A stretch of DNA of 48,679 bases from Nitrospirota bacterium (GTDB taxonomy: Bacteria; JACPQY01). Position 1 is the first letter of the stretch. Every line of letters starts with the position of its first letter. The stretch spans positions 1 to 48,679 of the forward strand of contig JACPQY010000049.1 in assembly GCA_016190245.1 (NCBI GenBank), written 5' to 3'. The position numbers and the translations under genes were made by a program. This document shows positions 1-9,145 of this stretch, piece by piece. Under the pieces are notes generated by a model, which worked only from the letters and a program-made list of their open reading frames with translations, ran no database searches and was not told the DNA's origin.

Positions 1-11
1 AAGCCCCGCAG

Positions 12-90
12 GCCATGGTCCATGCCGCGCCATCTCCGCCGCGGCGGACGCGGCGACACTGCATGGCCCCATGCCCTCCTCGGCAAGGGG
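12..90. repeat. Left-end copy of a dispersed repeat
   Basis: Positions 62-90 are the reverse complement of 48613-48641 with 28 of 29 bases matching, and 12-25 match the reverse complement of 48666-48679 at 13 of 14. The spacers between the two blocks differ (36 and 24 nt), so these are two diverged members of one repeat family in opposite orientation. The element is non-coding. Confidence 0.75.
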
Positions 91-290
91 ATGCGGGGCA
101 TGTAACGTGGCATTCCTACCTGCCCGCCGAGGTCCGCCGCAGCGGACAGGCGGGTGCGTCCGAGAAGACGGACCGATTAGAATCGGTCCCTACAGCGTTG
201 AAGGCAGGCCATCCTGGCCTGCTTCCTTTCGCAGTACCAGGCCGTCCTGGGCCAGGTACGACGGAGGCACACCCATCGGGTGCGCCGCTC
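35..290. repeat. Cluster of unrelated palindromes downstream of the first operon
   Basis: This gene-free stretch holds a run of hairpin-forming sequences. There is a perfect 14-bp palindrome at 35-48 and an interrupted stem at 123-154. A 9-bp stem with a 2-nt loop lies at 170-189 (ggaccgatt/aatcggtcc). An 8-bp stem lies at 204-222 (gcaggcca/tggcctgc). Stems at 234-259 and 266-286 follow. The 123-154 hairpin resembles the one at 25271-25312. No credible gene is seen in 1-419. Confidence 0.6.
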
Positions 291-384
291 TGGCTCGGGA
301 ATCCGGCGTTGTCTACGGATTAAGGCCAAGATGTGCATATTGATATTTCTGAGTTTCTTGGGCTCGAATCCGGAGGATTCGTAA

Positions 385-422
385 TAGGAGCGTGTCGGAG
401 CCAATATTCCAACACGCTCCTA
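385..422. repeat. Perfect 11-bp stem palindrome at the end of the FkbM gene
   Basis: The arms taggagcgtgt (385-395) and acacgctccta (412-422) pair perfectly around a 16-nt loop. The TAG stop of the minus-strand FkbM gene lies in the right arm. No U-run follows on the minus strand, so it resembles a REP-type palindrome more than a classical intrinsic terminator, though it could stop or protect the operon transcript. Confidence 0.55.
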
Positions 423-1274
423 GGGGGAATTCGGGGCGGCGTCTTTCCGATAGGCGTAGAGTAGGAGGTCCTGGAACCGCCGAGGTGAGAACGGCGGCCT
501 CAGTCCGGCATGCACTTGGTACCCGTACCCATTCCGTTCGAGCAGCGAGAGGATCTCCGACAGCCGGTCCTCGCCGGGCTCGGCATGATGGTGATACTCG
601 ATCACCGCCTGACGAATGAGAGTCAGCTTCCCGGTTCGGTCCAGATCCTGAAGCACCAGGTGTTCCGCGCCTTCGACGTCGAGCTTGAGGAAGTCCACTT
701 CGCCCGAGATGTGATCGGACAGCGGCACGGCCTCGACCCGAAAGCGGTTCCCCCCCCCACGGGAGCGGAGAAGGCTGGGGGTGAGCGCCCCGGGCCGGTC
801 GGGATAGGCGAAGAAATCCACGGTTCCGAGGCGATCCGCCAGCGCCTTGCGGTGGAGTTGGACATCGGCGAGGTGGTTGGTCTCCACGTTCCGTGTGAGA
901 ACGTCGAACAGCGTGGGATGCGGTTCGAAGGCGATGACCCTGGCGTTGGGATGGAGCAGCTTGAAGTACAACAGCGACATCCCGATGTTGCTGCCGGCAT
1001 CGATGATCAGGGGCTTCGGCCCCCTGGCTTCGAACTTGTAGGTCTGTGAGACGAAGATCTCGCCAAACATGAGTAGGAACGTGTGGTGCTCGAGGAAATG
1101 GATCTGATGCCCCTCAATCTTGCGTTGAGTGGGTTCCCTCCGGAACGCGTACCATTCCAGGAGGTACCGGTATTTCAGGCCGAGGTATTTCAGGCGTGAC
1201 CGGACGCGATCGTTCGTGCGGAACGCCTCCAGGAACCATCCGAGGTCCGTGACCAGCTCGCGGAGGCGGTTCAA
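420..1274 (-). CDS. FkbM-family SAM-dependent methyltransferase
   Basis: A 284-residue protein predicted to O-methylate a sugar hydroxyl of the glycan or its precursor in the cytoplasm. The SAM-binding loop IIDAGSNIG is at residues 90-98, the ribose-binding acidic motif FEPHP at 116-120, and the FkbM-type LKLDVEGAE at 197-204. The start is TTG, overlapping the TGA of the upstream exostosin gene as TTGA, so translation is probably coupled. It is the last gene of the leftward operon. A nine-G run on the sense strand (750-758) encodes part of the SRGGGN stretch and could slip. Family assignment is firm; the methylated position is unknown. Confidence 0.9.
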   Translation of the reverse strand: MNRLRELVTDLGWFLEAFRTNDRVRSRLKYLGLKYRYLLEWYAFRREPTQRKIEGHQIHFLEHHTFLLMFGEIFVSQTYKFEARGPKPLIIDAGSNIGMSLLYFKLLHPNARVIAFEPHPTLFDVLTRNVETNHLADVQLHRKALADRLGTVDFFAYPDRPGALTPSLLRSRGGGNRFRVEAVPLSDHISGEVDFLKLDVEGAEHLVLQDLDRTGKLTLIRQAVIEYHHHAEPGEDRLSEILSLLERNGYGYQVHAGLRPPFSPRRFQDLLLYAYRKDAAPNSP

Positions 1275-2428
1275 GATCCCCCCCCGTGGGGATGCGGGGG
1301 CGGGCCCGAGTTCCGGACTTCTCCAGGTTCCGAGGCCGAACGCGAACTCCGAAGTTTAGCCAGGAGATGGAGCTTTGAGAAATACCCCTCGGGAGAGAGC
1401 CATTCAATCCAGAGCCGCCGATTGGCCTCCTGGAGGGCCGAGAAGTCCTGGTCCCCGAGCTGCCGGTGGAACTCTGCCACCCTCTTCGGCATGCTGGACA
1501 GATCGTCAGCCGGCACAATTACGCAATGCCGCTCCCACGGGATGTGAGCCGGGAAGGGAAACGCCACATCCGTATCCACCACCACGGGAATTCGCCCACA
1601 ACACAGGGCCTCACAGAAGCGGTAGGAGAAATTTCGGTCGCCTCGCACGCACAGGGCATAGTCGGATGCCAGGAGGTTCTGAACGAATTCCCGGTGGACT
1701 TGCTGTTGGAGGGCAAGGTCGATCGTGCCGTCATGGAGCGCTCCCCCCCATAGGCTTTGCCGGACGACGGAGTTCAGTACCACCGCCTGACTGCTCCCCA
1801 GGATTCTGAGTGCCCTTCGGCGCAGCACGTGCCCGTAGAGATGGGAGCGGTGGAGTTTCCGCAGGCCCAAGGTGCAAGCTGCCCAATGCAGGGCCTGTCG
1901 CGGGTTCTCGCGGAAGATGTGCCGGAGGGTCGGCGCGTTGCCGCAGAACCCCACCACCGGCATCGGCCCTTTCGTGCGGAGCGGCAGGACGCCGTTCGAA
2001 TAGCGTTCGATCAGGTCCCCACACCATGCGGGCGCGATGAGGTCAGCCTGACTCGTGCGAGACCTCTCATACGAGTGTCGCACGACATAGTCCGGGGCGA
2101 TCGGCAGGGGTTCGTCCAGTTCGCTCCAGGTGAACACGACGACCGGTACTTGGTATCTCCCGGCCTCGCGCGCGAACTCGCGCACAAGGCTTGCCCCGTC
2201 GGGTAGGTACATCAAGCCGGACCAGGTCGTGGGAAGGACGGCGAGATCGGCGGTTTCCAGCGGCGCCATTTCGAACCATTTCCCACCCTCGCGCGCGTAG
2301 CGGTCGAACCTGCCGGCGAGCGGATTGGCGGGGTCTTCGGGGGGCAGACCCCAGAACGGGTAGAAGAGAACGCTCCACAGAACATCAGGGGGAAGGTATC
2401 GTCGAGACGACCAGATCCGAAGGCGCAC
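1271..2428 (-). CDS. Exostosin-family (GT47-like) glycosyltransferase
   Basis: A protein of about 385 residues. The C-terminal half carries the exostosin signature near residues 260-285 (CVRGDRNFSYRFCEALCCGR followed by IPVVVDTD), where family members bind the nucleotide sugar. I choose the GTG at 2428 because agggagg sits 8 nt upstream; an in-frame GTG at 2461 would overlap the preceding SDR gene. There is no signal peptide or membrane segment, so it should act at the cytoplasmic side on the growing glycan. The coding region ends in an 8-base G run (1278-1285) that meets the start of the FkbM gene. Donor and linkage cannot be predicted. Confidence 0.85.
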   Translation of the reverse strand: MRLRIWSSRRYLPPDVLWSVLFYPFWGLPPEDPANPLAGRFDRYAREGGKWFEMAPLETADLAVLPTTWSGLMYLPDGASLVREFAREAGRYQVPVVVFTWSELDEPLPIAPDYVVRHSYERSRTSQADLIAPAWCGDLIERYSNGVLPLRTKGPMPVVGFCGNAPTLRHIFRENPRQALHWAACTLGLRKLHRSHLYGHVLRRRALRILGSSQAVVLNSVVRQSLWGGALHDGTIDLALQQQVHREFVQNLLASDYALCVRGDRNFSYRFCEALCCGRIPVVVDTDVAFPFPAHIPWERHCVIVPADDLSSMPKRVAEFHRQLGDQDFSALQEANRRLWIEWLSPEGYFSKLHLLAKLRSSRSASEPGEVRNSGPPPHPHGGGS

Positions 2429-2436
2429 GGCCGAGC

Positions 2437-2446
2437 CCTCCCTCCT
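2437..2446 (-). promoter_or_regulatory. Shine-Dalgarno deciding the GTG start at 2428
   Basis: On the minus strand aggagggagg lies 8 nt before GTG 2428 and overlaps the TAG stop of the upstream SDR gene. It supports the shorter form of the exostosin-like glycosyltransferase and reinitiation after the SDR. Confidence 0.6.
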
Positions 2447-3377
2447 ACCTGAGTCGCCCACTTTCGAGCCACGAGAGGGTGGAGCGTATGCCCTGCTCGA
2501 GATTGCCCTCGTATCTGAAGCCCAGGTTGATCAGCCTGGCCGGGGAAACGGAATACGAGAGTTGGTTCATGATGGGCGTATCCACATACTTGACGAGGTG
2601 GTCCGGCACCACTCGGGAGATGAGGTCGAGGATTTCCTGGACGGTCGTGTTGGTGGTGACCACATTGTAGATACGGCGGTCGAAGAGTTGTCGTGCCAAG
2701 ACGAACTCGATCGCGGCCACGGCATCGGTCAGGTCGAGGTAGGGGCGTTTTTGGTTGAGGGCGGTGCGCCAGACCGTGAGGGGTTGGCCCATGGCCGCCT
2801 GCCAGCAGAACTTGTTGATGGCCGTGTGGAATCGCATGCCGACGGATGTGCCGAAGATCGTGCCGAAACGGAAGGCGACCCAACGCAGCGCGGTCCCGCG
2901 GGATTGGAGGTATCGCTCAGCACTCAGCTTCGATTGGGCGTAGGGGCTTTGCGGCCGGAGCACAGATTCCGGACAGTCTTCGTCCACGACCTCATCCTGG
3001 GGTCCGTAGACGCTCGTTGTGGAAAAGAACACGAGGGGGCATCCGGCGCGGACGCAGGTATCGGCCACTCTTTGGGTGCCCTCGGCATTGACTTTGGCGA
3101 CCTTGTCTTTCTGGTCGAAACTGCCTTCCGCGTTCGTGATGGCCGCGAGGTGGACCACCGCGTCCGCACCGCGCAGGAGGGGGTCGAGTTCGACTGTGGT
3201 GATGTCCGCCTCAACAAAGCGATACCGAGCCGTCCGGGGAAGCTCAAACAGGGAGCAGTAGCGCTGGGTGGACAGGTCATCGACAATCACGACTTCCGGG
3301 TTCTCGAACGTCTCGGGCAGGTGTCGAATGAGGCGCGACCCGATGTGCCCCAGGCCACCGGTGACGACGATTCTCAC
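2445..3377 (-). CDS. NAD(P)-dependent nucleotide-sugar epimerase/reductase (extended SDR)
   Basis: A 310-residue extended short-chain dehydrogenase/reductase. The Rossmann loop GGLGHIG is at residues 7-13, the Thr/Ser active-site region STTSVYG at 119-125, and the catalytic YxxxK as YAQSK at 146-150. Such enzymes epimerise, dehydrate or reduce NDP-sugars. The start is GTG, overlapping the previous SDR's stop as GTGA; the same frame stays open further upstream but loses similarity there. Three SDRs in a row next to an RfbC-like cupin, a DegT aminotransferase and a C-methyltransferase point to stepwise construction of a deoxy/amino/branched sugar. The exact reaction cannot be told. Confidence 0.88.
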   Translation of the reverse strand: MRIVVTGGLGHIGSRLIRHLPETFENPEVVIVDDLSTQRYCSLFELPRTARYRFVEADITTVELDPLLRGADAVVHLAAITNAEGSFDQKDKVAKVNAEGTQRVADTCVRAGCPLVFFSTTSVYGPQDEVVDEDCPESVLRPQSPYAQSKLSAERYLQSRGTALRWVAFRFGTIFGTSVGMRFHTAINKFCWQAAMGQPLTVWRTALNQKRPYLDLTDAVAAIEFVLARQLFDRRIYNVVTTNTTVQEILDLISRVVPDHLVKYVDTPIMNQLSYSVSPARLINLGFRYEGNLEQGIRSTLSWLESGRLR

Positions 3378-4342
3378 GGCTTTGTCCTGTTTCGCTGTCG
3401 GTCCATGACGGCTTTCGTGCGCCGGAGGCCGCCCTCCAAGGTGAAGCGGGGTTTCCAGTTGAGGGCGCGGCGGAGTCGCGCAGCCGAGAACCGAACATGC
3501 TGGATTTCGATGCGCCGTCGCTCTTCGGGCCACTCCGTGTGGATGACTCGACCGCTCTTCAGGACCCGTACGATGGTCTCGGCGATGGTCTTCACGGGGA
3601 GATGTTCGTCGCTGGTGGCGAAGAAGGTCTGGCCGATGAGACGTTTCTCGTGGGCGGCCCTCCAGAGGAGATCGGTGGCGTCTTCCACGTACATCACGTT
3701 GCGCAACTGGTCGCCGGAACCGAAGAGCTCGATGTTGGCGTCCGTCCGCGCGAGATGGATGAAATAGTTCACAAAGCCGAATTCGGGATATCCCTTGCCG
3801 TACGGGCCGAAGAGGTTGGCGAACCGCAGGACGACGGTCTTGAGGTCGTGCAGCGTATGGTAGATCCGGTAGTACTTCTCGGCCACCCCCTTGTTCGCGG
3901 AGTAGATCTCGAGGGGCTTCTCGCCGTGATCCTCGTCCACCGTAGAGGAGAGGGCGCGACCGATGACCGTGCTGCTCGACGTGTAGACGACCACCGCCTT
4001 CCTGTTCACGAGGCGCAAGGCCTCGAGGAGTTTGAGGTTGCCCAGGCAGTTGATCTCGGCGTCCAGCAGGGGGTACTGAATCGAGAGGGGATGGGAGGTC
4101 TGGGCGGCGCAATTGAAGACGATGTCCTGCTCCTGCACCAGTTCGGCGAGGAGCGTCTCGTCGCGCAGGTCTCCGCGGACGAAGCGGATGCGTTTCCACA
4201 CGTCCCGCAGCGTCTCGACGGAGGCGTGGAGATGCGCGTCGAGGGAATCCATGGCGGTGACCCGCACCCCTTTCTCCCTGAGGCACCTCCTCACGAGGTT
4301 GGCGCCCAGGAAGCCTGCGCCGCCGATGATCAGAACGTTCAC
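3374..4342 (-). CDS. NAD-dependent epimerase/dehydratase (extended SDR)
   Basis: A 322-residue extended SDR starting at ATG with GGAGFLG at residues 7-13 and YSANK at 147-151. The region TSSSTVIG at 121-128 holds the active-site Ser/Thr. The C-terminal part (AEEIL-type sugar-binding region of the family) is complete, so the protein looks intact. It resembles 4-epimerases and paratose/tyvelose-type epimerases, but a specific substrate is not readable. It lies between two other SDR genes in the leftward operon, and its TGA overlaps the next gene's GTG. Confidence 0.88.
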   Translation of the reverse strand: MNVLIIGGAGFLGANLVRRCLREKGVRVTAMDSLDAHLHASVETLRDVWKRIRFVRGDLRDETLLAELVQEQDIVFNCAAQTSHPLSIQYPLLDAEINCLGNLKLLEALRLVNRKAVVVYTSSSTVIGRALSSTVDEDHGEKPLEIYSANKGVAEKYYRIYHTLHDLKTVVLRFANLFGPYGKGYPEFGFVNYFIHLARTDANIELFGSGDQLRNVMYVEDATDLLWRAAHEKRLIGQTFFATSDEHLPVKTIAETIVRVLKSGRVIHTEWPEERRRIEIQHVRFSAARLRRALNWKPRFTLEGGLRRTKAVMDRQRNRTKP

Positions 4343-4357
4343 CCTGTACCTATCCTT

Positions 4358-5350
4358 TCACAAAAAGGCCTCGATGGTACGGTCTATGCCGTCGGCCAGC
4401 GAGACCGTCGGACGCCAACCCGTCGCGGATTGAAATCGGGCGGTGTCCGCGATGAAATTGCGGGCCTCGATGGGCGGGAGGGGAGCGGGAGGATCCACTT
4501 GGCGGAGCTCGACTCGCGTCCCGGTCTTGAGCGCGACGCGTTCGCGGACCAGTCTGAGGGAATCGGCGATCGAGGTGCCGATGCCGCTTCCAAGGACGAA
4601 ATGCCGCCCGTTCACCAGATCAGGCATGGCTGCAGCTCGCACGAAGGCATCCACGGTGTCCGTCACAAAAAGGAAGTCACGAATCGCGTCTCCGGCTCCA
4701 TAGACGGTGAGCGGTTCGCCCTCGAGCGCCCGGCGGATCATCATGTTCAGAATGCCGCGGTCGGCGCGACTGCTGCGCGGCCCCGGGCCGAAGATGTTGG
4801 GGAGCCGCAGGCAGGTTCCTCGAACGATGCGGCGCCGGACGTAGAGCATCAGGTACTGTTCCGCCGCCCACTTGTTCAGGTCGTACGCGGTGACCGGTCG
4901 GTCCGGATGGGATTCGTCCACGGGCACGCGCTCGGGTATTCCAGCCTGCGTCACCGTCCCGGCCAGGATCACCATGGGGGAAGACCCAAGAGAGCGGCAG
5001 GATTCCAGAAGATGGAGCATGGACACCACGTTGGAGTTCAGGTCTTCGAGGGGGGCGTTGTCGGCTGCGGTGGAGCTGGTTTGGGCGGCCAAGTGAAACA
5101 CGACGTCCACACCCGGCAGAACTTGAGACCAGGTTTCCTTCCGGCGGACGTCGCCTCCGATATCCTGGATGGTCGCGGGACCCCGGAGTGGAGGCAGATT
5201 TTCGGGCCTCCGAGCGAGGCGGACAAGACGGCACGGGATCTCCTTGAGCCGAAGGGCCAGACCGCTTCCGATGTATCCGGCGGCCCCCGTGATCAGGAGC
5301 CGCTTCCCTGCGAGCGAATCCACCAGCGACTGCGGTTCGGGTCTGTCCAA
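4358..5350 (-). CDS. NAD-dependent epimerase/reductase (extended SDR)
   Basis: A 330-residue SDR with an N-terminal extension of about 15 residues, GAAGYIG at 22-28, and YDLNK at 156-160 as YxxxK. FHLAAQTS (85-92) is the usual SDR structural motif. A role as a 4-ketoreductase or epimerase for a dTDP- or GDP-hexose is plausible, since the next upstream gene encodes an RfbC-like 3,5-epimerase cupin. It is separated from the following SDR by 15 bp, the widest gap among the three SDRs. No anomalies are seen. Function beyond family is inference. Confidence 0.87.
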   Translation of the reverse strand: MDRPEPQSLVDSLAGKRLLITGAAGYIGSGLALRLKEIPCRLVRLARRPENLPPLRGPATIQDIGGDVRRKETWSQVLPGVDVVFHLAAQTSSTAADNAPLEDLNSNVVSMLHLLESCRSLGSSPMVILAGTVTQAGIPERVPVDESHPDRPVTAYDLNKWAAEQYLMLYVRRRIVRGTCLRLPNIFGPGPRSSRADRGILNMMIRRALEGEPLTVYGAGDAIRDFLFVTDTVDAFVRAAAMPDLVNGRHFVLGSGIGTSIADSLRLVRERVALKTGTRVELRQVDPPAPLPPIEARNFIADTARFQSATGWRPTVSLADGIDRTIEAFL

Positions 5351-5379
5351 TGCGCGCGTGCTCCCGACAGGGCGAGGGG

Positions 5380-5877
5380 CTACTTGATCGGTGGGCCACT
5401 CAACCAGTCGTAGCCGATCTCTGGATCGTCATGGGGAATCCGACCTTCGTCGGAGGGGTCGTACACTCGAGAAGTAATGTAGAACAGCTCGGCCGGACCG
5501 TCAAGGCAGCGGCAGCCATGCGCCACGCCGGGCGGGATGCGCAGGATGACGGGGGGGTGGTGGTCGCCCATCAGCAGCTCCATGGTCCGCCGGAACGTGA
5601 TCGAATCGGGGCGCGTGTCGTGCAGGGCCACCTTGATGACGCCCCTGTTCACGTACCACCAATCCACCTGCTTCTCGTGCAGGTGCCACGCCTTGATGAC
5701 ACCCACGTGCATGCGGGAAATGCTCCACTGGCCGAAGCCTTCCCTGAAGAAATCGTCGGTCACGCGGATCAGCTCGCGGAAGAAGCCGCGGCCGTCGGCG
5801 TGTGTCTGGAGCTGCTTCAGCTCGACGCCTTCGAGCGTCCTATGCGGGGTCAAAGGAATGGATGGTTTGAATGACAT
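5380..5877 (-). CDS. RfbC/RmlC-like cupin (NDP-4-keto-sugar 3,5-epimerase family)
   Basis: A 165-residue single-domain cupin related to dTDP-4-dehydrorhamnose 3,5-epimerases. The family's histidine region appears as [12 protein letters not shown] (64-75), followed by PPGVAHGC with the second conserved His region. It would epimerise a 4-keto nucleotide sugar at C3 and/or C5 before reduction by a neighbouring SDR. It overlaps the end of the DegT aminotransferase gene by 38 bp in another frame, which is long for this window, and the start codon ATG 5877 is the only good one. It is slightly shorter than typical RmlC (about 180 residues), so a non-rhamnose substrate is likely. Confidence 0.82.
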   Translation of the reverse strand: MSFKPSIPLTPHRTLEGVELKQLQTHADGRGFFRELIRVTDDFFREGFGQWSISRMHVGVIKAWHLHEKQVDWWYVNRGVIKVALHDTRPDSITFRRTMELLMGDHHPPVILRIPPGVAHGCRCLDGPAELFYITSRVYDPSDEGRIPHDDPEIGYDWLSGPPIK

Positions 5878-6940
5878 GCTGCACCTTCTCTTCTTCGAGT
5901 TCCGGATAGAGAGGCAACGAGAGCACCTCTCGGACCGCGCGTTCGGTTTGGGGAAGGGGCCCCTCAGGGGCCAGGCGGCCCCGGTAGGCGGGTTGAAGAT
6001 GGACGGGGACGGGGTAGTGCACGCCCGCCCCGATGCCGTGCCGCGTCAGCAAGTCCCGGAGGGCATCGCGCTTCGCACTTCGCACCACGTACAGGTGGAA
6101 GACATGCGTCCCGGGCTCCCGCTCTGCCGGGAGGACGAGGCCGAGGTCCCGCAGCCCATCGGAGTACATTCGGGCGAGGCGGCGCCGCGCCCAGTTGGCT
6201 CCGTCCAAGTGCCGCAGCTTGACGCGTAGGATGGCGGCCTGCACCTCGTCGAGTCGGGAGTTCCATCCGGGGATCCGGCTCACGAATCGCTCGGCCCAGC
6301 CATATTCGCGCAGGAGGCGGGAGCGTTCCGCGAGGGCGGTGTCCGACGTAACGACGATTCCCCCATCACCGAGGGCGCCGAGGTTTTTCGTCGGGTAGAA
6401 ACTGAAGCAGGCCATGTCCCCGAACGAGCCCACGCGGCGGCCATTGTAGAGCGCGCCGTGGGCCTGGGCACAGTCTTCGATGACGCGCAGACCGCGGGCA
6501 CGGGCGAGCCGGAGGATGGGGGACAGGTCGGCCGCATGCCCGTACAGGTGGACGGGCACGATGGCCTTCGTCCGGGGCGTGAGGGCGGCCTCGATCCGAG
6601 CGGGATCGAGGGTGAAGAAATTCGGTTCGATGTCCACCAGGACGGGTCTGGCGCCGGCCAGTTCGATGGCGGCCACCGTAGCCACGGCGGTGTGCGAGAC
6701 GGTGATGACCTCGTCACCCGGCCCGATTTCGCAGGCGCGCAGGGCCACGTGGAGAGCATCGGTCCCGTTCCCCACGCCGATCCCATGCGCCGCGCCGACA
6801 TAGGATGCGAAGTCCGACTCGAAAGCCTTCACTTCCGGGCCCAGGATGTAGTTTCCGCCCTCGAGTACGGCCCGGACGGCCGCGTCGATCTCGGCCCTGT
6901 GGCCCAGGTACTGCGCCAGCGGGTTGGCCTGGGCAATCAC
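5840..6940 (-). CDS. DegT/DnrJ/EryC1/StrS-family PLP-dependent sugar aminotransferase
   Basis: About 366 residues starting at GTG 6940, which overlaps the TGA of the upstream C-methyltransferase (GTGA). It transfers an amino group, usually from glutamate, to a 3- or 4-keto NDP-sugar. PLP-binding features are visible: the Asp/Gln pair in IEDCAQAHG (155-163) and the Schiff-base lysine K185 in [15 protein letters not shown]. Length is normal for the family. The pairing with the C-methyltransferase and RfbC-like cupin recalls 3-amino-3-C-methyl sugar clusters. A longer open frame upstream of GTG 6940 lies inside the neighbouring gene and is not used. Confidence 0.92.
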   Translation of the reverse strand: MIAQANPLAQYLGHRAEIDAAVRAVLEGGNYILGPEVKAFESDFASYVGAAHGIGVGNGTDALHVALRACEIGPGDEVITVSHTAVATVAAIELAGARPVLVDIEPNFFTLDPARIEAALTPRTKAIVPVHLYGHAADLSPILRLARARGLRVIEDCAQAHGALYNGRRVGSFGDMACFSFYPTKNLGALGDGGIVVTSDTALAERSRLLREYGWAERFVSRIPGWNSRLDEVQAAILRVKLRHLDGANWARRRLARMYSDGLRDLGLVLPAEREPGTHVFHLYVVRSAKRDALRDLLTRHGIGAGVHYPVPVHLQPAYRGRLAPEGPLPQTERAVREVLSLPLYPELEEEKVQHVIQTIHSFDPA

Positions 6941-8154
6941 GACAGGATCTGAACCTGCGGCACGTACACGATCCAGCGGCCGCCGGCGGCTCGGAACTGC
7001 GGCTCCTTGGCCATGATCTCTCCGGCGTGATTCCACGCGAAGAGCAACGCGCAGTCCGGGTAGCGGGCTGAAAACTCGCCGTGGGGCCGCACCGGGATGT
7101 GAACCCCCGGGGTGTACTTGCCCTGCTTGATCGGGGTGGTGTCGCTGACAAACTCGACCAAGTCTGGGGTGATGCCGCAGTAGTTGGTCACGGTGGTGCT
7201 CTTGGAGGTCGCGCCGTAGCCCACGATGCGCTTCCCCTCCTTCCGGAGGCGGACAAGGAGATCCTTCAGCGCGTCCCGCGAGCGTTCAATGCGGGTTCGG
7301 AGCGTTTCGTAGGTGTCCCGGCGGTGGAGGCCGAGGGCCCGTTCGTGCGCCCGCAGATCCTCGACGGCGCTCGATACGGCATGGCGCCCTTTCCGTCCGA
7401 CGTAGTACCGCATGGAGCCTCCGTGCTCCTCGAGGGGTCTCACGTCGTACACCTCCAAGTCGTATTGTTCGAACAAACGCGAGAGCGAGCCGAGCGAGAA
7501 ATAGAACACGTGCTCGTCGTAGATCTGGTCATAGGAAACCTTCTGGACGATCTCGCCCAGGTAGGGATCCTCGAAGACAAGCACGCCTTCCGGCTTGAGC
7601 AACACGCGGGCGCCCTTGGCCACGGCGTGGAGATCCGGGATGTGGCACATGACGTTCGCCCCAACCAGGACGTCGGCGGGACCATGTTCGGAGGCGATCC
7701 GTTTCGCCAGCGATTCGTCGAAGAAGGCACACAAGGTCTGAACTCCCCTCCGGCGGGCTTCCTCGGCGACGTTGCTCGAAGGCTCAATCCCGAGGTGACG
7801 TTGGCCGGCCTTCGCGAAGCTCGAGAGCAGCGTCCCATCGTTGCTCCCGATCTCGACCACGAGGGGGTCGGACGAGGTGAGGTGACGGGTGCGTATCTCA
7901 TCGGCGAACTCCGTGAAGTGTTTCACCATCCGGGAGGAGGTGGAGGTGAAGAACGGGTAGGTCTCGTTGAAAAGCCTTTCGCGATCGACCCGCTCGGTGA
8001 GCTGCACCATCCCGCAGGACTCGCAAAAGCCCACTTGTAGATCGAAGAAGTACTCGGTGGCGAACTGCTCCCGCGTGAGGAAGCCATTGGCGATCGGCAT
8101 GCGTCCGAACGACATGAAGGGAGGGATGGGCGCGGAGCAGATCAGACAGGCCAT
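6937..8154 (-). CDS. Sugar C-methyltransferase (zinc-binding N-terminus, SAM domain, C-terminal Rossmann domain)
   Basis: A 405-residue three-domain protein of the NDP-hexose C-3 methyltransferase family (TylCIII/TcaB9 type). N-terminal zinc ligands are CLIC (3-6) and CESC (44-47). The SAM motif is [12 protein letters not shown] (99-110), and YDEH at 212-215 supplies the Tyr, Glu and His positions conserved in the active site. The C-terminal domain begins near residue 305 with [12 protein letters not shown]. It adds a methyl group to C3 of a 4-keto sugar, making a branched-chain sugar. ATG directly follows the TGA of the GT2 gene. All key motifs are intact, unlike the homologue at 39353-40543. 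Confidence 0.92.
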   Translation of the reverse strand: MACLICSAPIPPFMSFGRMPIANGFLTREQFATEYFFDLQVGFCESCGMVQLTERVDRERLFNETYPFFTSTSSRMVKHFTEFADEIRTRHLTSSDPLVVEIGSNDGTLLSSFAKAGQRHLGIEPSSNVAEEARRRGVQTLCAFFDESLAKRIASEHGPADVLVGANVMCHIPDLHAVAKGARVLLKPEGVLVFEDPYLGEIVQKVSYDQIYDEHVFYFSLGSLSRLFEQYDLEVYDVRPLEEHGGSMRYYVGRKGRHAVSSAVEDLRAHERALGLHRRDTYETLRTRIERSRDALKDLLVRLRKEGKRIVGYGATSKSTTVTNYCGITPDLVEFVSDTTPIKQGKYTPGVHIPVRPHGEFSARYPDCALLFAWNHAGEIMAKEPQFRAAGGRWIVYVPQVQILS

Positions 8155-9129
8155 TCAGGCAGCGGGCGCGGCCGGCGGCCGCTTGAGAGGCCCCAACGCC
8201 CGGAAGATCTCCCGGTCGTCCACTCGCGCCTCCCTGCGGGCCACGGCGCGCCGCCGAAGCGCCGCGGGGAGGTGCGGCAGGGCACCGAGGAAGCCGATCG
8301 AGTAGGCCGTGCGGCCCACGAAGGGCATCAGGAGGACTTCAGGGAGAACAAAGGCGAGGTGCTGGAGCCAGCAGGAGGACGAATGGATGTTCTTCCACGT
8401 GAAGAGGAACCGGTTTCTCCACTGCCGCCGCTCGATCCCTTTGCGCGAGACCACGTTGAGAATGGTGGTTGACCCCTGGTGGAACACCCGGCTGCGGGGC
8501 TCGCTCAACACTTTCCATCCCTTTTTCCAGGCCCGGTAGGACAGATCGACGTCCTCCATGTAGAAGCGGCCATAGAGGGGATCGAAGCCCCCGAGCTCGA
8601 AGAACTTCTCGCGGTCCACCGCGCATTGGCTGGCCGCGGCGAAAAGCACCGGCACGGCCCGCGTGGCATGGTCCTCCGCGGGTTCGTAGTAATTCGAGAA
8701 AACCCCGTATCGAAACCGGACGCGGGGGATGTAGTGGGGACCGAACGGCTCCGGCGGCTTGCGGATGGAGCGGCTTTCGACGGCGAAAACGGTCGGGTCG
8801 TCGAAGTGCTCCAGCAAGGGCGGGAGGAAATCATCCATGACCAGGACGTCATTGTCCATGAGATACAGGATGTCGTACCGGGCGAGCTCGGCGCCCCGCT
8901 GGAGGGTGGGGCCGTTCCCGATGTTGGCGGGGTTCTTCTCGAAGCGGACGTGCGGGAAGTTGCTCGCGAGCCAGGGGCCGGTGTCATCGCTCCCCGCATC
9001 GTCCACGACCATCACCTCCCACGGCGTGCGGTAGCGGGAGAGGGCGGCCCACAGGGGAGGAAGGAACTGTTCGAGGATCTTCCTGCCGTTCCACGATGCG
9101 ATGACGACACTCGTGCTTCGCCTGCTCAT
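8155..9129 (-). CDS. GT2-family glycosyltransferase
   Basis: A 324-residue GT-A fold glycosyltransferase. It begins with SVVIASWNG, has VVDDAGSDDT (41-50), the metal-binding DxD-type MDND at 91-94, and FYMEDVDLSYR containing the ED acceptor motif. A hydrophobic stretch near residues 255-285 (LAFVLPEVLLMPFVGRTAY) may associate with the membrane. It would add one sugar to a polyprenyl-linked intermediate at the inner face of the cytoplasmic membrane. It is the second gene of the leftward operon, immediately followed by the C-methyltransferase with no gap. Confidence 0.9.
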   Translation of the reverse strand: MSRRSTSVVIASWNGRKILEQFLPPLWAALSRYRTPWEVMVVDDAGSDDTGPWLASNFPHVRFEKNPANIGNGPTLQRGAELARYDILYLMDNDVLVMDDFLPPLLEHFDDPTVFAVESRSIRKPPEPFGPHYIPRVRFRYGVFSNYYEPAEDHATRAVPVLFAAASQCAVDREKFFELGGFDPLYGRFYMEDVDLSYRAWKKGWKVLSEPRSRVFHQGSTTILNVVSRKGIERRQWRNRFLFTWKNIHSSSCWLQHLAFVLPEVLLMPFVGRTAYSIGFLGALPHLPAALRRRAVARREARVDDREIFRALGPLKRPPAAPAA

Positions 9130-9145
9130 GCTCTCGCGGGGGCAA

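Noticed and set aside
3497-5413. A 638-codon plus-strand open frame opposite three SDR genes
   Set aside because: It is antisense to genes with clear SDR motifs and its translation shows no recognisable domain. Long antisense frames are expected with strongly GC-biased third positions.
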